Positions 50,614-58,982 of a stretch of 64,000 nt of DNA are shown piece by piece. Location: assembly GCA_014379595.1 (NCBI GenBank), contig JACMLM010000064.1:1-64000 (forward strand), written 5' to 3'. Origin of the DNA: Anaerolineales bacterium. GTDB taxonomy: Bacteria > Chloroflexota > Anaerolineae > Anaerolineales > Villigracilaceae. The first letter of the stretch is position 1. Each line of letters starts with the position of its first letter. The notes beneath the pieces are model-generated. The model made no database searches and was not told the origin of the DNA. It worked only from the letters and a program-made list of their open reading frames with translations. Position numbers and translations under genes: made by a program.

Positions 50614-51132
50614 TTATTTCATTTGATTTCGTAATAGCAATCCGTTACCTAAAATCCATAATACAGATACGCCTGCAAGCACAAACGCCAAGCTTGACAT
50701 TTCAAGGATGGGAATTTCAGGTATGGATGGCACTTGGAAAGTTGATAGGATATCCAGCCAGCTTGTCCATTGAGATTGGAGCTGGGAAAATATGTTAGGC
50801 AATGATGGCATCTCAATGGCAGGTATTAATTGAATGACAAATGGCGCGGCGATGATCAACACGATCAACGCGATAGCGGCTTGCAGAATCACTGTCAGCG
50901 TGAGGAATGTTGGGAGTTGCGGAACGGGCAGGCTTGGGCGGAGAGTGAACGGTGCGGCGAGATTGCGAGTCAATGCCTGTTCGGGCAGAGATTCTATTTC
51001 GACAAATAAACTTTGAAGTGTGGATAAACGCGCTGCACATTCATCGCATGAAGAGAGATGCGATTCAATTTGTGCTCGTTCATTTGTGGCTTCGTCTAAA
51101 TATTCGTTGAGTTGATTGTCAGTCAGGTGCAT
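50614..51132 (-). CDS. anti-sigma factor with zinc-binding HxxxCxxC motif
   Basis: 172 residues. The N-terminal anti-sigma domain has the ZAS-type motif HLSSCDEC, and two membrane helices follow (about 80-105 and 145-165) with an outside loop between. It overlaps the sigma factor gene by 14 bases. It would hold the sigma factor at the membrane until a signal arrives. Confidence 0.88.
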   Translation of the reverse strand: MHLTDNQLNEYLDEATNERAQIESHLSSCDECAARLSTLQSLFVEIESLPEQALTRNLAAPFTLRPSLPVPQLPTFLTLTVILQAAIALIVLIIAAPFVIQLIPAIEMPSLPNIFSQLQSQWTSWLDILSTFQVPSIPEIPILEMSSLAFVLAGVSVLWILGNGLLLRNQMK

Positions 51133-51655
51133 GGAGTTTCTCCGCCAAAAGTTTGCGGGCGCGGAAGAGATGACTCTTCACATCGCTCAATGGGATGTTG
51201 AGTTCATTTGCAATTTCGTCGTAGGACATTTCCTGATAATGCCGCAGTTCGACGATGATGCGATAATTTGCGGGCAATGACGCAAGCGCGCTGCGAATCT
51301 GTTCGCTTCTTTCACTTACCTCTTGGACTGCTTCAGGCAATTGAGCAGAATCGGCATCCCGTTCATCATCAATTTCAGTGGTGACTTTTTGTGACTCAAG
51401 ATGATTGAGACAAAGATTCGCAGCCACTCGCCGAATCCACGGCCCGAACTCGCGCTCGATATCAAAGATGTGGATGCGATCATAAGCGCGGATAAAAGCT
51501 TCCTGTGCGAGGTCTTCGGCCTCGCCGCGCTCATGCAGAATACGATAGCAGACATTGAAGACGCTCGTCTGATAGCGCGTGACCAGTTCGCCAAACGCCT
51601 CCGCCTCGCCGCGACGGGCTTGCAGAATCAGGTCGCGGTCTGAGGGCGCATTCAT
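51119..51655 (-). CDS. ECF sigma factor (RpoE/SigW type)
   Basis: 178 residues with region 2 (FGELVTRYQTSVFNVCYRIL, LAQEAFIRAYDRI) and region 4 (LPANYRIIVELRHYQEMSYDEIANEL then SDVKSHLFRARKLL). Directs RNA polymerase to a stress regulon. Its own gene has a TACACT box six bases before the ATG, unlike typical AAC/CGT ECF promoters, so autoregulation is not evident. Heads a minus-strand cluster reaching DUF1501. Confidence 0.93.
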   Translation of the reverse strand: MNAPSDRDLILQARRGEAEAFGELVTRYQTSVFNVCYRILHERGEAEDLAQEAFIRAYDRIHIFDIEREFGPWIRRVAANLCLNHLESQKVTTEIDDERDADSAQLPEAVQEVSERSEQIRSALASLPANYRIIVELRHYQEMSYDEIANELNIPLSDVKSHLFRARKLLAEKLHAPD

Positions 51656-51661
51656 GGCTAA

Positions 51662-51667
51662 AGTGTA
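51662..51667 (-). promoter_or_regulatory. -10 box for leaderless sigma factor transcript
   Basis: TACACT on the minus strand, six bases (TTAGCC) before the ATG at 51655; no ribosome site. Confidence 0.5.
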
Positions 51668-51702
51668 ATACAGGTTTAGAGCCGAAAAAGTTGCAAGAAA
51701 AA

Positions 51703-51729
51703 GTAGGTCACGCTTGAAGCGTGACCTAC
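51703..51729. repeat. GTAGGTCACGCTT palindrome, copy 2
   Basis: Perfect 13-base arms GTAGGTCACGCTT/AAGCGTGACCTAC around one G. Copy 1 is at 2416-2440. Lies five bases after the stop of the 694-residue gene. Confidence 0.8.
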
Positions 51730-51733
51730 AAAT

Positions 51734-53818
51734 TTATTTCAAAATTATCTTTTTCCAATCAAGCATCTCTTTTATATGCTCCGTCGGCACTTGACCTTCA
51801 GGCGTGAAGCCCACAAAAGAGCGGTTGTAATTATCTTCGGTGCCATCATCGAGATTCCACCTGAGTGTATTGCGGAACACACCAAGACAAGACGTACCGC
51901 GGTCATCATTCGGCAATGATGTTTCAAATGTGTAAACATACGTACCATCCGCAGTTTCAGCAACTTCGGCAACGGTGGCTTCGTGAATCCAACGTAACCA
52001 TTGAGTTTGATTAGATCTCACCTTGTTGGCATCGATCATAGTACGGGTGCGCGTGATTGGCTCACCCATTTTATATTGCCATGGGACAGGAGGTGGCGGC
52101 TCATTCTTTTTACCTTTGAGTTGTTGGCGTTTGCCAATAAAATCTTTCGAAAGCAAACCAACACCATTTGCATCTTCAACGCCTTTCGCAACCTGCCATA
52201 CACTTGGTTCGTTGTTGACGAAGCGTAGCCAGAAGATACTTGCACCAGGGATGTAATCTGTTGCGGTGGTGGGACGAACGAATTTAACAGCAGGTGTTTT
52301 TGCAGCAAACAGTTTGAAGTAACGCGCAGCATTGTCTGTTAACCCACCAGGCGGAAGATTGCCGCGAATATGTTGAACATGTTCCGCTGTTTCATTGCAC
52401 ACTGCTCTCGAAACGATCACTTCATGCGTGCGCCCATGTTCGTCTCGCCAACTGCCAGTATGTTTCACCGCCCAATCATTGATGATCTTCCCATAGACCC
52501 TATCCGCGCCGCGTTCTTTTTCTTCCTCAGGAGTGAGTGTTTCCCAAGCTTCATCGTTGACATAATTGACTCGCAGTTGCGTGAGCCTGACGATTGTTTT
52601 CCATGCCCATGCTGGAAATTGACTCTTCATCGCCTCCAACTTCGCCAGGGCCTGGTCTGTCGTCAATGACATAAACTCATACCGAGCTTCTTCCGCCGCC
52701 AATGCGGCCAGGCCTGCGCGTTTGGTTTTCGGTCCATTGGCTTTCACACCCTGCATATGAAGAGCAATTTTATCTTTCCATTTTTTGTCACTGGCTGTCG
52801 CAAGTTTTGGTTTGTTCGCACCAGTACTCTCATATTGTGAGATTTTTTCCTTCGCCCGCGTATCCACTTCGGCGTCGGTGAGAGCGAGTTGTTCTTTTTG
52901 CACATCCTTGAGTCTTAGCTCAACCAGTAAATCTTTTGGGTCTGCCCACGAACCATGTGCAGACTTGTATCTCATCCCCGAAAAATGGACAACCATATAC
53001 TGCAGCCAAAGTGGAAAGCGTTTTGGCTCTTTCTCAAAACGCTGACGTATTTCTTCAAGCAATTGATATTGACTCTTACCCTCTAACGTCTTTGTATATT
53101 GTTCCACTTTCAAACGCACAATTTGATTAACTGTAACTGGCGCTTTGAGATGGGAATCGATCACATACTCTTGTTCCGAAGGTTCAAACTTTGGGTCGCC
53201 TTTGCTGAGTTTATACCATTCGAGTTTAGGCTGTTCGAGTTTGTCATACGTCTCTTCAAAATCACGCAGTTTCTCCATTTCATCAAAAAGCATGGGCAAT
53301 ACCGAGTTGTTCTTTAGGCGCAATTCCTCTTCATCTTTGGGTCGGCTGGGGTGACCTGCCACCATACTCTCCAAACGGCGTTGCAGATATTTGACACGAT
53401 CTTTTAGAAAGCCGATTTGAGTCTTGAGTGAGTCGATCCGCATTAAGATAAAGCTGCGTTCTCCGCGAATATCCTTGGGCCAGGAAGAGATAAATATGGC
53501 GTGAATTTTATGAATTTCAGCCAGCGCATTTTCTTCAATAGGTTTGTATTTGACATAACTTCCGCGTACATCTGGATTCATGAAATATCCGCGTAAGGAT
53601 GTATATTTTTTGAACTCAGTGATGCGTGCAGTTTCTAATCCGCTTTCATAAGCTTCTACATCCGCTTTAAGCGTGGAGATATCCTTATTCTTGTATTCCG
53701 CCCACAGATCGACTTCTTTGTAATAGGCAAGGAAATCCCGCAGTTTTACATCGCGCATGGGATAGATGGTTTTACATAGAAACTCATTCTGCCATTGGAA
53801 GTACATTGGTTCAGCCAT
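51734..53818 (-). CDS. large protein of unknown function (694 residues)
   Basis: I recognise no domain. It begins MAEPMYFQWQNEFL with a good AGGAG site, has no signal peptide or membrane helix, and contains a charged coiled-coil-like segment at about 115-165. Marked stretches are VVHFSGMRYKSAHGSWADPKDLL near 310, AWAWKTIVRLTQLRVNYV near 440, VSRAVCNETAEHVQHIRG near 510 and a beta-rich C-terminal third with many Trp. HFSGMRY...HGSW could mark a catalytic site. It stands alone between the sigma cluster and a DUF4260 gene. Confidence 0.75.
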   Translation of the reverse strand: MAEPMYFQWQNEFLCKTIYPMRDVKLRDFLAYYKEVDLWAEYKNKDISTLKADVEAYESGLETARITEFKKYTSLRGYFMNPDVRGSYVKYKPIEENALAEIHKIHAIFISSWPKDIRGERSFILMRIDSLKTQIGFLKDRVKYLQRRLESMVAGHPSRPKDEEELRLKNNSVLPMLFDEMEKLRDFEETYDKLEQPKLEWYKLSKGDPKFEPSEQEYVIDSHLKAPVTVNQIVRLKVEQYTKTLEGKSQYQLLEEIRQRFEKEPKRFPLWLQYMVVHFSGMRYKSAHGSWADPKDLLVELRLKDVQKEQLALTDAEVDTRAKEKISQYESTGANKPKLATASDKKWKDKIALHMQGVKANGPKTKRAGLAALAAEEARYEFMSLTTDQALAKLEAMKSQFPAWAWKTIVRLTQLRVNYVNDEAWETLTPEEEKERGADRVYGKIINDWAVKHTGSWRDEHGRTHEVIVSRAVCNETAEHVQHIRGNLPPGGLTDNAARYFKLFAAKTPAVKFVRPTTATDYIPGASIFWLRFVNNEPSVWQVAKGVEDANGVGLLSKDFIGKRQQLKGKKNEPPPPVPWQYKMGEPITRTRTMIDANKVRSNQTQWLRWIHEATVAEVAETADGTYVYTFETSLPNDDRGTSCLGVFRNTLRWNLDDGTEDNYNRSFVGFTPEGQVPTEHIKEMLDWKKIILK

Positions 53819-53872
53819 GATATGCTCCTATTGATCGAAACGAATAAGCGACGACGTTATTTTATCTTAAGC

Positions 53873-54223
53873 CTACCTACCGATCATTCCCAAATGTGTA
53901 TTCTGGAACGAGTCGGAATGCTTCAAGCCGTAGCCTAAAGCACGATCCATGCTGGAATGACCGAACAGGATCAGGCCAGTCAGTTGTAAGAGTTGATTCG
54001 CAAGGACTACGCCCAACACAAAGAGACTAATCCCCAGCGCTTTGTGATGAATGAAATTATAAGTAATAGCTCCAACGCGAGTATTGATAATGTAACCCAC
54101 CATGCTTAGATCGGGTGCAAGGATCAACACGGGATACCACCACCAGGCATAATCCAGTTTCGAGAAGAGGAAAATAGACAGACCAAACATAAATGCTTCT
54201 TCGAGCTTGAGTAAATTCTTCAT
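53873..54223 (-). CDS. DUF4260 family membrane protein
   Basis: 116 residues with about four helices. The pattern LAPDLSMVGY, NFIHHKALG and the end LFGHSSMDRALGYGLKHSDSFQNTHLG is the DUF4260 signature, with several conserved His and Asp that may bind metal. ATG 54223 has an AGGAG site; the longer frame to 54313 runs through a palindromic repeat and is rejected. Function unknown. Confidence 0.87.
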   Translation of the reverse strand: MKNLLKLEEAFMFGLSIFLFSKLDYAWWWYPVLILAPDLSMVGYIINTRVGAITYNFIHHKALGISLFVLGVVLANQLLQLTGLILFGHSSMDRALGYGLKHSDSFQNTHLGMIGR

Positions 54224-54266
54224 AATGCAGGCTCCTATGCAAAAATTTATCCGAATATACCATGAC

Positions 54267-54373
54267 CAACCCCCACCCGTCCTCCCCCAAATACGACAAT
54301 AGAGTCTACACAAAATACACAGGCATTCTTCATGTCGTATTTGGGGGAGGTGCCCGTAGGGCGGAGGGGGTTG
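54267..54373. repeat. long inverted repeat with 18-bp perfect inner arms
   Basis: Arms begin CAACCCCC and end GGGGGTTG; inner arms CCTCCCCCAAATACGACA (54281-54298) and its exact reverse complement (54333-54350). The right arm carries an extra TGCCCGTAGGGCGGA hairpin. Probably a non-autonomous mobile repeat. It lies between the divergent DUF4260 and LysM genes. Confidence 0.8.
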
Positions 54374-54441
54374 TCTTTCCCCACTTTTTGACTTATCATG
54401 GACTCATAGGATTGTTGCTTTCTATTTCAGGAGGTAGTGCC

Positions 54442-55311
54442 GTGTCTCGTAAATTTTTTACTCAAGCTTCGGTTATTGTCTTATTCGTTTTAGCTTTGCT
54501 TGCGACGCCGCTCAGTGCCCAGGCGGGAGGTGTGTGCGGAGGTACATTCGTCGTCGAGAAAGGTGAAACGCTCGAAAAGATTGCTGCGATGTGCGGCACG
54601 ACAGTTGCTGTCATTACAGCTGCTAACCCCGGCATTAGCGGATCACTATCCGTGGGACAGGTCATCACCGTTCCCGGCGCTACCTATTCTGGCGGTGCCG
54701 TTACACCGGTGCCACCCGCTCCGACTAACACTAGCAGTACTTCCACAACAACCAATAACTATTACACAACCAATAATTACTATGATTCTGTGCCAGCTAG
54801 TTCACCGAGTTATAACTATAGCGCTGGAACATATACAGTTCAGTATGGTGACACGTTCTCGGGAATCGCGAGCCGCTTTGGAGTGAGCATCCATGCACTA
54901 TGGGCTGCCAACACATACATCTGGGATATCAATCTTTTATATGCTGGGCAAGTGCTCCATATTCCCGGCTCCTCGGGCACTGGGTACGTGCCTGCTCCTG
55001 TTTATACTCCTACCGAGGACCCTGTCCCGCTTTCGTATGGTGTGGTTCCTCCACATACTGCACACGGAGAAATTACCTTATCTAATCAGGCCAAAGCCGA
55101 TGTGTATGTATCATTGCAAGGCACTACCGGAGATGGCTTTAGCGTGATTAACGAATATCCGGTAAACGGGAGAATGACTGTCAAAGTACCGGCTGGATGG
55201 TATGTGTATGTGGCTTGGGTTGGCGGTGAGAAGTTTGTAGGAGAATTCAAGCTAAGTGGAGAGGTAGATCGCTCAATTACGTTTTACAGCAATAGAATCG
55301 TCGTAAAATAA
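54442..55311 (+). CDS. secreted protein with two LysM domains
   Basis: 289 residues from GTG 54442, which has an AGGAGG site six bases upstream; the open frame from 54262 runs through a repeat. A signal peptide (MSRKFFTQASVIVLFVLALLATPLSAQA) is followed by a LysM at about 35-80, a Thr/Asn/Tyr-rich linker, a second LysM at about 130-175, and a C-terminal beta domain of about 90 residues. LysM domains bind peptidoglycan, so the protein probably sits in the cell wall. Confidence 0.88.
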   Translation: MSRKFFTQASVIVLFVLALLATPLSAQAGGVCGGTFVVEKGETLEKIAAMCGTTVAVITAANPGISGSLSVGQVITVPGATYSGGAVTPVPPAPTNTSSTSTTTNNYYTTNNYYDSVPASSPSYNYSAGTYTVQYGDTFSGIASRFGVSIHALWAANTYIWDINLLYAGQVLHIPGSSGTGYVPAPVYTPTEDPVPLSYGVVPPHTAHGEITLSNQAKADVYVSLQGTTGDGFSVINEYPVNGRMTVKVPAGWYVYVAWVGGEKFVGEFKLSGEVDRSITFYSNRIVVK

Positions 55312-55354
55312 TAAGCTTGTACATCCCTATTGCTAACAGTTTCCGTTATTAAAC

Positions 55355-55388
55355 AAAATTGTGGTGGATTAATTTCCACCACAATTTT
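55355..55388. terminator. bidirectional terminator
   Basis: AAAATTGTGGTGG/CCACCACAATTTT with an eight-base loop between the LysM gene and the convergent hydroxylase gene. Confidence 0.8.
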
Positions 55389-55397
55389 TATATCTTA

Positions 55398-56411
55398 TTA
55401 ATTTCGAAGCGCAATGGGCTTCAAATAGGAATCAAGCAATGCATCCATCTGTTCAAGTGACTCACAGACGAAGAACATGGGGTTGAAAGCGTAAACAGTC
55501 TTGGGGATCTGGGAGATCGTTTCAATATCGAACGGGGCCAAAATCACCTCGCCGCCAAAGTATCCGCTGCGGTCAATTCCCAGCTTGTCGTACAGTGCGC
55601 GGACTACATTCCAGCCCTGATCTTCAGAAGACATCTGTCCCTTTTGATGCAGTTCATTGATACCCGCCGTGATGCGGTTGATATCCTTTTTATGGGTCAG
55701 GTAATTTTCCTGAAGCTGTTCAAACACGTCCCCGCTGTAATCCATTACATTGTCACGGCCAAGGCGGTAGAACTCCATGATGGTATTCGTCAGCTCACTG
55801 CGACCAGAAATAATTCCAGCGCCGAATACTTTTATGCGATTATCTTCCATCACCAAGCCAAACTCGGTGGTGTACCATGCCAGGCGCTTGATCACCTCCC
55901 TTTCTTCCTGAGTCGCATTCACATAGGCTGGGGCAAACTTATCCTCGATGCGTGCATAAAATTTCTGCGTTAGAAAAGGCAGGTGACCGAAGATATCGTG
56001 GAACATATCGGGTTCGGGCGTGAACAACATTTGCTCGCGTGTGCGCAGATAATCGGTGATCAGGAAAATGCGCTGGGCAAACTTCTTATACCAGTCATCC
56101 GCAACTGTATAACGGATAGCCGTTCGCTCGATGCGCCATCCAGTTTGAGGGGTAATTTGTTCATTGAGATGCTCGACCGTTGGAATACGGTGCGGGTCAA
56201 GCTTTAATAAGCCCCATCCATTTTTATATTCCTGGCAGATGTGCTCCAGCAAATAGGATTGATGAATGCCAGCGAACAGGTCGGCCCAAATGCCATGCTG
56301 TTCATCGGTGAATACAAGCTCCTGATTTTCAGCCGTATATTCGCGGGATGGATCAAGCTGTTCCTTGGCGATATCCCCGGTGTAGATCGGTGGATTTTGA
56401 TTTTTGGTCAT
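55398..56411 (-). CDS. phhA: pterin-dependent aromatic amino acid hydroxylase (phenylalanine 4-monooxygenase)
   Basis: 337 residues. Iron ligands are visible in PEPDMFHDIFGHLP (His 138 and 143) and EFGL (Glu 183), the fold signature of phenylalanine, tyrosine and tryptophan hydroxylases. Bacterial members mostly turn phenylalanine into tyrosine using tetrahydropterin. GGAGAGG site before ATG 56411. Genes for a pteridine-reductase-like SDR, FolB, FolK and FolE lie just across on the other side, which would supply and regenerate the cofactor. No regulatory ACT domain. Confidence 0.9.
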   Translation of the reverse strand: MTKNQNPPIYTGDIAKEQLDPSREYTAENQELVFTDEQHGIWADLFAGIHQSYLLEHICQEYKNGWGLLKLDPHRIPTVEHLNEQITPQTGWRIERTAIRYTVADDWYKKFAQRIFLITDYLRTREQMLFTPEPDMFHDIFGHLPFLTQKFYARIEDKFAPAYVNATQEEREVIKRLAWYTTEFGLVMEDNRIKVFGAGIISGRSELTNTIMEFYRLGRDNVMDYSGDVFEQLQENYLTHKKDINRITAGINELHQKGQMSSEDQGWNVVRALYDKLGIDRSGYFGGEVILAPFDIETISQIPKTVYAFNPMFFVCESLEQMDALLDSYLKPIALRN

Positions 56412-56444
56412 GGTCTTTCACCTCTCCAAGAATAAAATTCTTTT

Positions 56445-56512
56445 GCCACAGAGTACACAGAGACCTTTGAGAAAGGCTTTTAAAACTCTTTTTTCTCTGT
56501 GATCTCTGTGGC
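56445..56512. repeat. CCACAGAGTACACAGAG inverted repeat
   Basis: GCCACAGAG-TACACAGAGA at one end and TCTCTGTG-ATCTCTGTGGC at the other. A well-known type of dispersed repeat in many bacteria; located in the divergent promoter region of the hydroxylase and SDR genes. Confidence 0.75.
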
Positions 56513-56591
56513 TGCTACGCAAGCGAGCAAAGTAAGATATTATCACTCACAAAAATTCAAGTCAATAATAAGATGAGAAATAGTATAGTGA

Positions 56592-56597
56592 TAAAAT
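56592..56597 (+). promoter_or_regulatory. -10 box for leaderless SDR transcript
   Basis: TAAAAT seven bases before the ATG at 56605, supporting this start over the GTG at 56602; no ribosome site. Confidence 0.5.
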
Positions 56598-56604
56598 CCC
56601 TGTG

Positions 56605-57330
56605 ATGAACGACTTACCCCTAAACGGAAAGACAATCTTAATTACTGGATCGGCCAAGCGGGTTGGGCGCCTGTTTGCACTGGCCTGTGCCCAAGCTGGT
56701 GCGGATATTGTCATCCATCACGGACATTCACGAGAAGAAGCCTTGCAAGTGAAGGATGAGATCGAGTCCATTGGACGAAAAGCGCACATCATCGCATCAG
56801 ACATCGGGAAGCCTGCTGAGGCCGCCAAGCTCATTTCCAAAGCGAATCAGTTTTCTCCGCTATTCGCGCTGGTGAATAGTGCCGCCATCTTTGAGCCGCT
56901 CTCCTTTGACGATACGACCCTCGAAGATTGGAAACGTCATTTGGCGCTCAACTTAACTGCGCCATTTTTATTGAGCCAGGAATTTGCAAGACATACTAAA
57001 AAGGGCCGCATCGTCAATATTGTAGATTGGCGTGCTTTGCGCCCCGGTGCAGATCACTTCCCTTACACCATCAGCAAAGCCGCCCTCGCCTCGTTGACTC
57101 AATCTATGGCGGTTGCATTGGCTCCACGCATCACAGTCAATGGATTAGCATTAGGAGCTATTCTCGCACCGTCCGGTGGGAAGAAAAGCGACAAGATCAT
57201 AAAGGACGTCCCAGCCAAACGCTGGAGTGAACCACAGGAACCCGGTGAAGCTTTAGTATTTTTATTGACAGGCCCATCATATATTACCGGCGAGATCATC
57301 CATGTGGATGGTGGAAGACATTTAATATAG
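56605..57330 (+). CDS. pteridine reductase-like SDR (FolM/PTR1 type)
   Basis: 241-residue short-chain dehydrogenase. The cofactor loop reads TGSAKRVGR, the NADPH-type pattern of PTR1 and FolM rather than the usual TGxxxGIG; the catalytic Tyr and Lys are in YTISKAAL and the end is VDGGRHLI. It probably reduces dihydropterin to tetrahydropterin, as needed by the neighbouring hydroxylase. First of three pterin genes on this strand; followed by a repeat element and then folB. Other SDR roles cannot be excluded. Confidence 0.82.
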   Translation: MNDLPLNGKTILITGSAKRVGRLFALACAQAGADIVIHHGHSREEALQVKDEIESIGRKAHIIASDIGKPAEAAKLISKANQFSPLFALVNSAAIFEPLSFDDTTLEDWKRHLALNLTAPFLLSQEFARHTKKGRIVNIVDWRALRPGADHFPYTISKAALASLTQSMAVALAPRITVNGLALGAILAPSGGKKSDKIIKDVPAKRWSEPQEPGEALVFLLTGPSYITGEIIHVDGGRHLI

Positions 57331-57332
57331 TC

Positions 57333-57422
57333 ATGTCGTTGCGAGCGCACTTTGCGAAGCAACCCCCAACGACGATGAGATTGCTTCGTCGCGAAGAACA
57401 AGAACGCTCCTCGCAACGACAT
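57333..57422. repeat. palindromic element with 13-bp terminal inverted repeats, copy 2
   Basis: Ends ATGTCGTTGCGAG and CTCGCAACGACAT identical to copy 1 at 10004-10105, with shared inner GATTGCTTCGTCGC-type blocks. Sits between the SDR stop and folB. Confidence 0.85.
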
Positions 57423-57434
57423 AGCGGAGAACTC

Positions 57435-57791
57435 ATGGATAAAACCTTCATCAAAGACCTGCTCGTGCGCGGCATTATCGGAATTCGAGATTGGGAGCGT
57501 GAGAAGCCGCAGGATATTCTGATCAACGTGACTGTGTTCAGTGACACGACACGCGCAGGCGACACTGATGACATTGCATACTGTGTGGACTATAGTGTTC
57601 TTGCTAAAAAAATCCAATCCCATGCAGAGACTTCGGCACGCCTTACTGTTGAAGCGCTTGCAAATGATCTTGCAAAAATATGCCTGGAACAAAATGGAGT
57701 GAACAAGGCAATTGTCCGCGTGGAAAAGCCAGGGGCAGTTCGTTTTGCGAAATCAGTGGGCGTGGAAATACAACGCAGTCGTGATGAATGA
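57435..57791 (+). CDS. folB: dihydroneopterin aldolase
   Basis: 118 residues. Releases glycolaldehyde from dihydroneopterin in folate synthesis, and epimerises to dihydromonapterin in some bacteria. Recognisable: VRGIIGIRDWEREKPQ with the catalytic Glu, and VDYSVLAKKI. ATG 57435 has a GGAG site; the open frame upstream is repeat sequence. Overlaps folK by eight bases. Confidence 0.92.
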   Translation: MDKTFIKDLLVRGIIGIRDWEREKPQDILINVTVFSDTTRAGDTDDIAYCVDYSVLAKKIQSHAETSARLTVEALANDLAKICLEQNGVNKAIVRVEKPGAVRFAKSVGVEIQRSRDE

Positions 57792-58263
57792 GTTACATCA
57801 AATTTATCTGAGCCTCGGCTCGAACATTGAACCAGAGAACCATCTTCCTAAAGCGGTTCAACTGTTAAAGGAGTATGGTCAAGTCAAAGAGACATCCAGC
57901 GTGTGGGAAACAAAAGCTGTCGGTTCTGATGGGCCAAATTTTTTGAATGCGTGTGTTTTATTTTTATCCCCTATAAAACATCATCAATTGAAAGATCAGG
58001 TCATTAGACCTATCGAGGCTAAGCTTGGGCGAATCCGCTATGCGGATAAGAACGCGCCGCGCACAATTGACATTGACCTTTTGTTATTTGACCAAACTCC
58101 GCTCAACACAGAATTTTGGGACGTGGCATTCGTGGCTGTGCCACTAGCGGAATTGATCCCTGACTTTGAACATCCCATTCGCCAGGAAAAACTAATTCGA
58201 GTTGCCGAGCAGTTACAGGGTCAGATGTGGATCGTGAAGCGCGAAGATATAGCTATATTTTAA
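57784..58263 (+). CDS. folK: 2-amino-4-hydroxy-6-hydroxymethyldihydropteridine diphosphokinase
   Basis: 159 residues. Transfers diphosphate to hydroxymethyl-dihydropterin before the folP step. Signatures: [10 protein letters not shown] near the start and [13 protein letters not shown], the family pattern with the magnesium Asp pair. The ATG overlaps the folB end. The last bases overlap the convergent folE gene by 11 bases. No folP gene in the window. Confidence 0.92.
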   Translation: MNELHQIYLSLGSNIEPENHLPKAVQLLKEYGQVKETSSVWETKAVGSDGPNFLNACVLFLSPIKHHQLKDQVIRPIEAKLGRIRYADKNAPRTIDIDLLLFDQTPLNTEFWDVAFVAVPLAELIPDFEHPIRQEKLIRVAEQLQGQMWIVKREDIAIF

Positions 58264-58888
58264 GCGGACCTGCGCCGCGCGAGATATTATCCAAAAATTC
58301 TTGACGAGTAGCTATCTTGCTGCGGAAACTTCCCAACATGGTGGACGTGGTCATGCGGGCATCATGTTTTTTTACGCCGCGCATCATCGAGCACATGTGT
58401 AGGGCCTCAACCACCACTGCCACACCCTGCGGCTTGAGAAGTTCGTTGATGAAATCTGCGATCTGACGTGTCATCCGCTCCTGTATCTGCAAACGACGGG
58501 CGAACATATCTACGATGCGGGGAATTTTTGAAAGGCCGATCACCTGTCCGCGAGGAACATAAGCAACATGTGCGCGTCCAATGAACGGAAGCATATGATG
58601 CTCGCACAAACTATAGAACTCAATATCACGCACTATCACCATGTCATCATAATCAACCGTGAATAGCGCGCTATTGACCAGCTTCTTGGAGTCAGTACGA
58701 TAACCACTTAATAATTCAGGAAACATACGAGCAACGCGTTTGGGCGTGTTTTTGAGACCTTCACGCTCAGGGTCTTCTCCAAAAGCACGCAGCATACTCG
58801 TCACCGCAGACTCGATTGTATCCGTATCAATATTACTGTTAAGCAGTTCCTGTTCTTTTTGTTCATTAGTAAAATCAGGTTGTGTCAT
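58253..58888 (-). CDS. folE: GTP cyclohydrolase I
   Basis: 211 residues. First step of folate and biopterin synthesis, GTP to dihydroneopterin triphosphate. Zinc and catalytic motifs CEHHMLPF and HMCSMMRGV are present, with [23 protein letters not shown] between. GGAG site before ATG 58888. Convergent with folK, so the pterin genes form two facing units. Confidence 0.95.
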   Translation of the reverse strand: MTQPDFTNEQKEQELLNSNIDTDTIESAVTSMLRAFGEDPEREGLKNTPKRVARMFPELLSGYRTDSKKLVNSALFTVDYDDMVIVRDIEFYSLCEHHMLPFIGRAHVAYVPRGQVIGLSKIPRIVDMFARRLQIQERMTRQIADFINELLKPQGVAVVVEALHMCSMMRGVKKHDARMTTSTMLGSFRSKIATRQEFLDNISRGAGPLKI

Positions 58889-58968
58889 TTTTTATTCTCC
58901 AAACGATAGGTTCGTTTAGTCTAATTTTACCGCTTGTGCATATATTATTTGCCTGTTGGAAACAATAG

Positions 58969-58974
58969 TATACT
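58969..58974 (+). promoter_or_regulatory. -10 box for leaderless ICMT-like gene
   Basis: TATACT eight bases before the ATG at 58983, no ribosome site. Confidence 0.45.
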
Positions 58975-58982
58975 TTTCCCTT

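Noticed and set aside
54262-54441. N-terminal extension of the LysM protein
   Set aside because: The added stretch is the translation of a palindromic repeat; the GTG at 54442 has a strong ribosome site and a normal signal peptide.
57333-57434. Longer folB frame
   Set aside because: The extra residues are encoded by a repeat element and do not resemble FolB.
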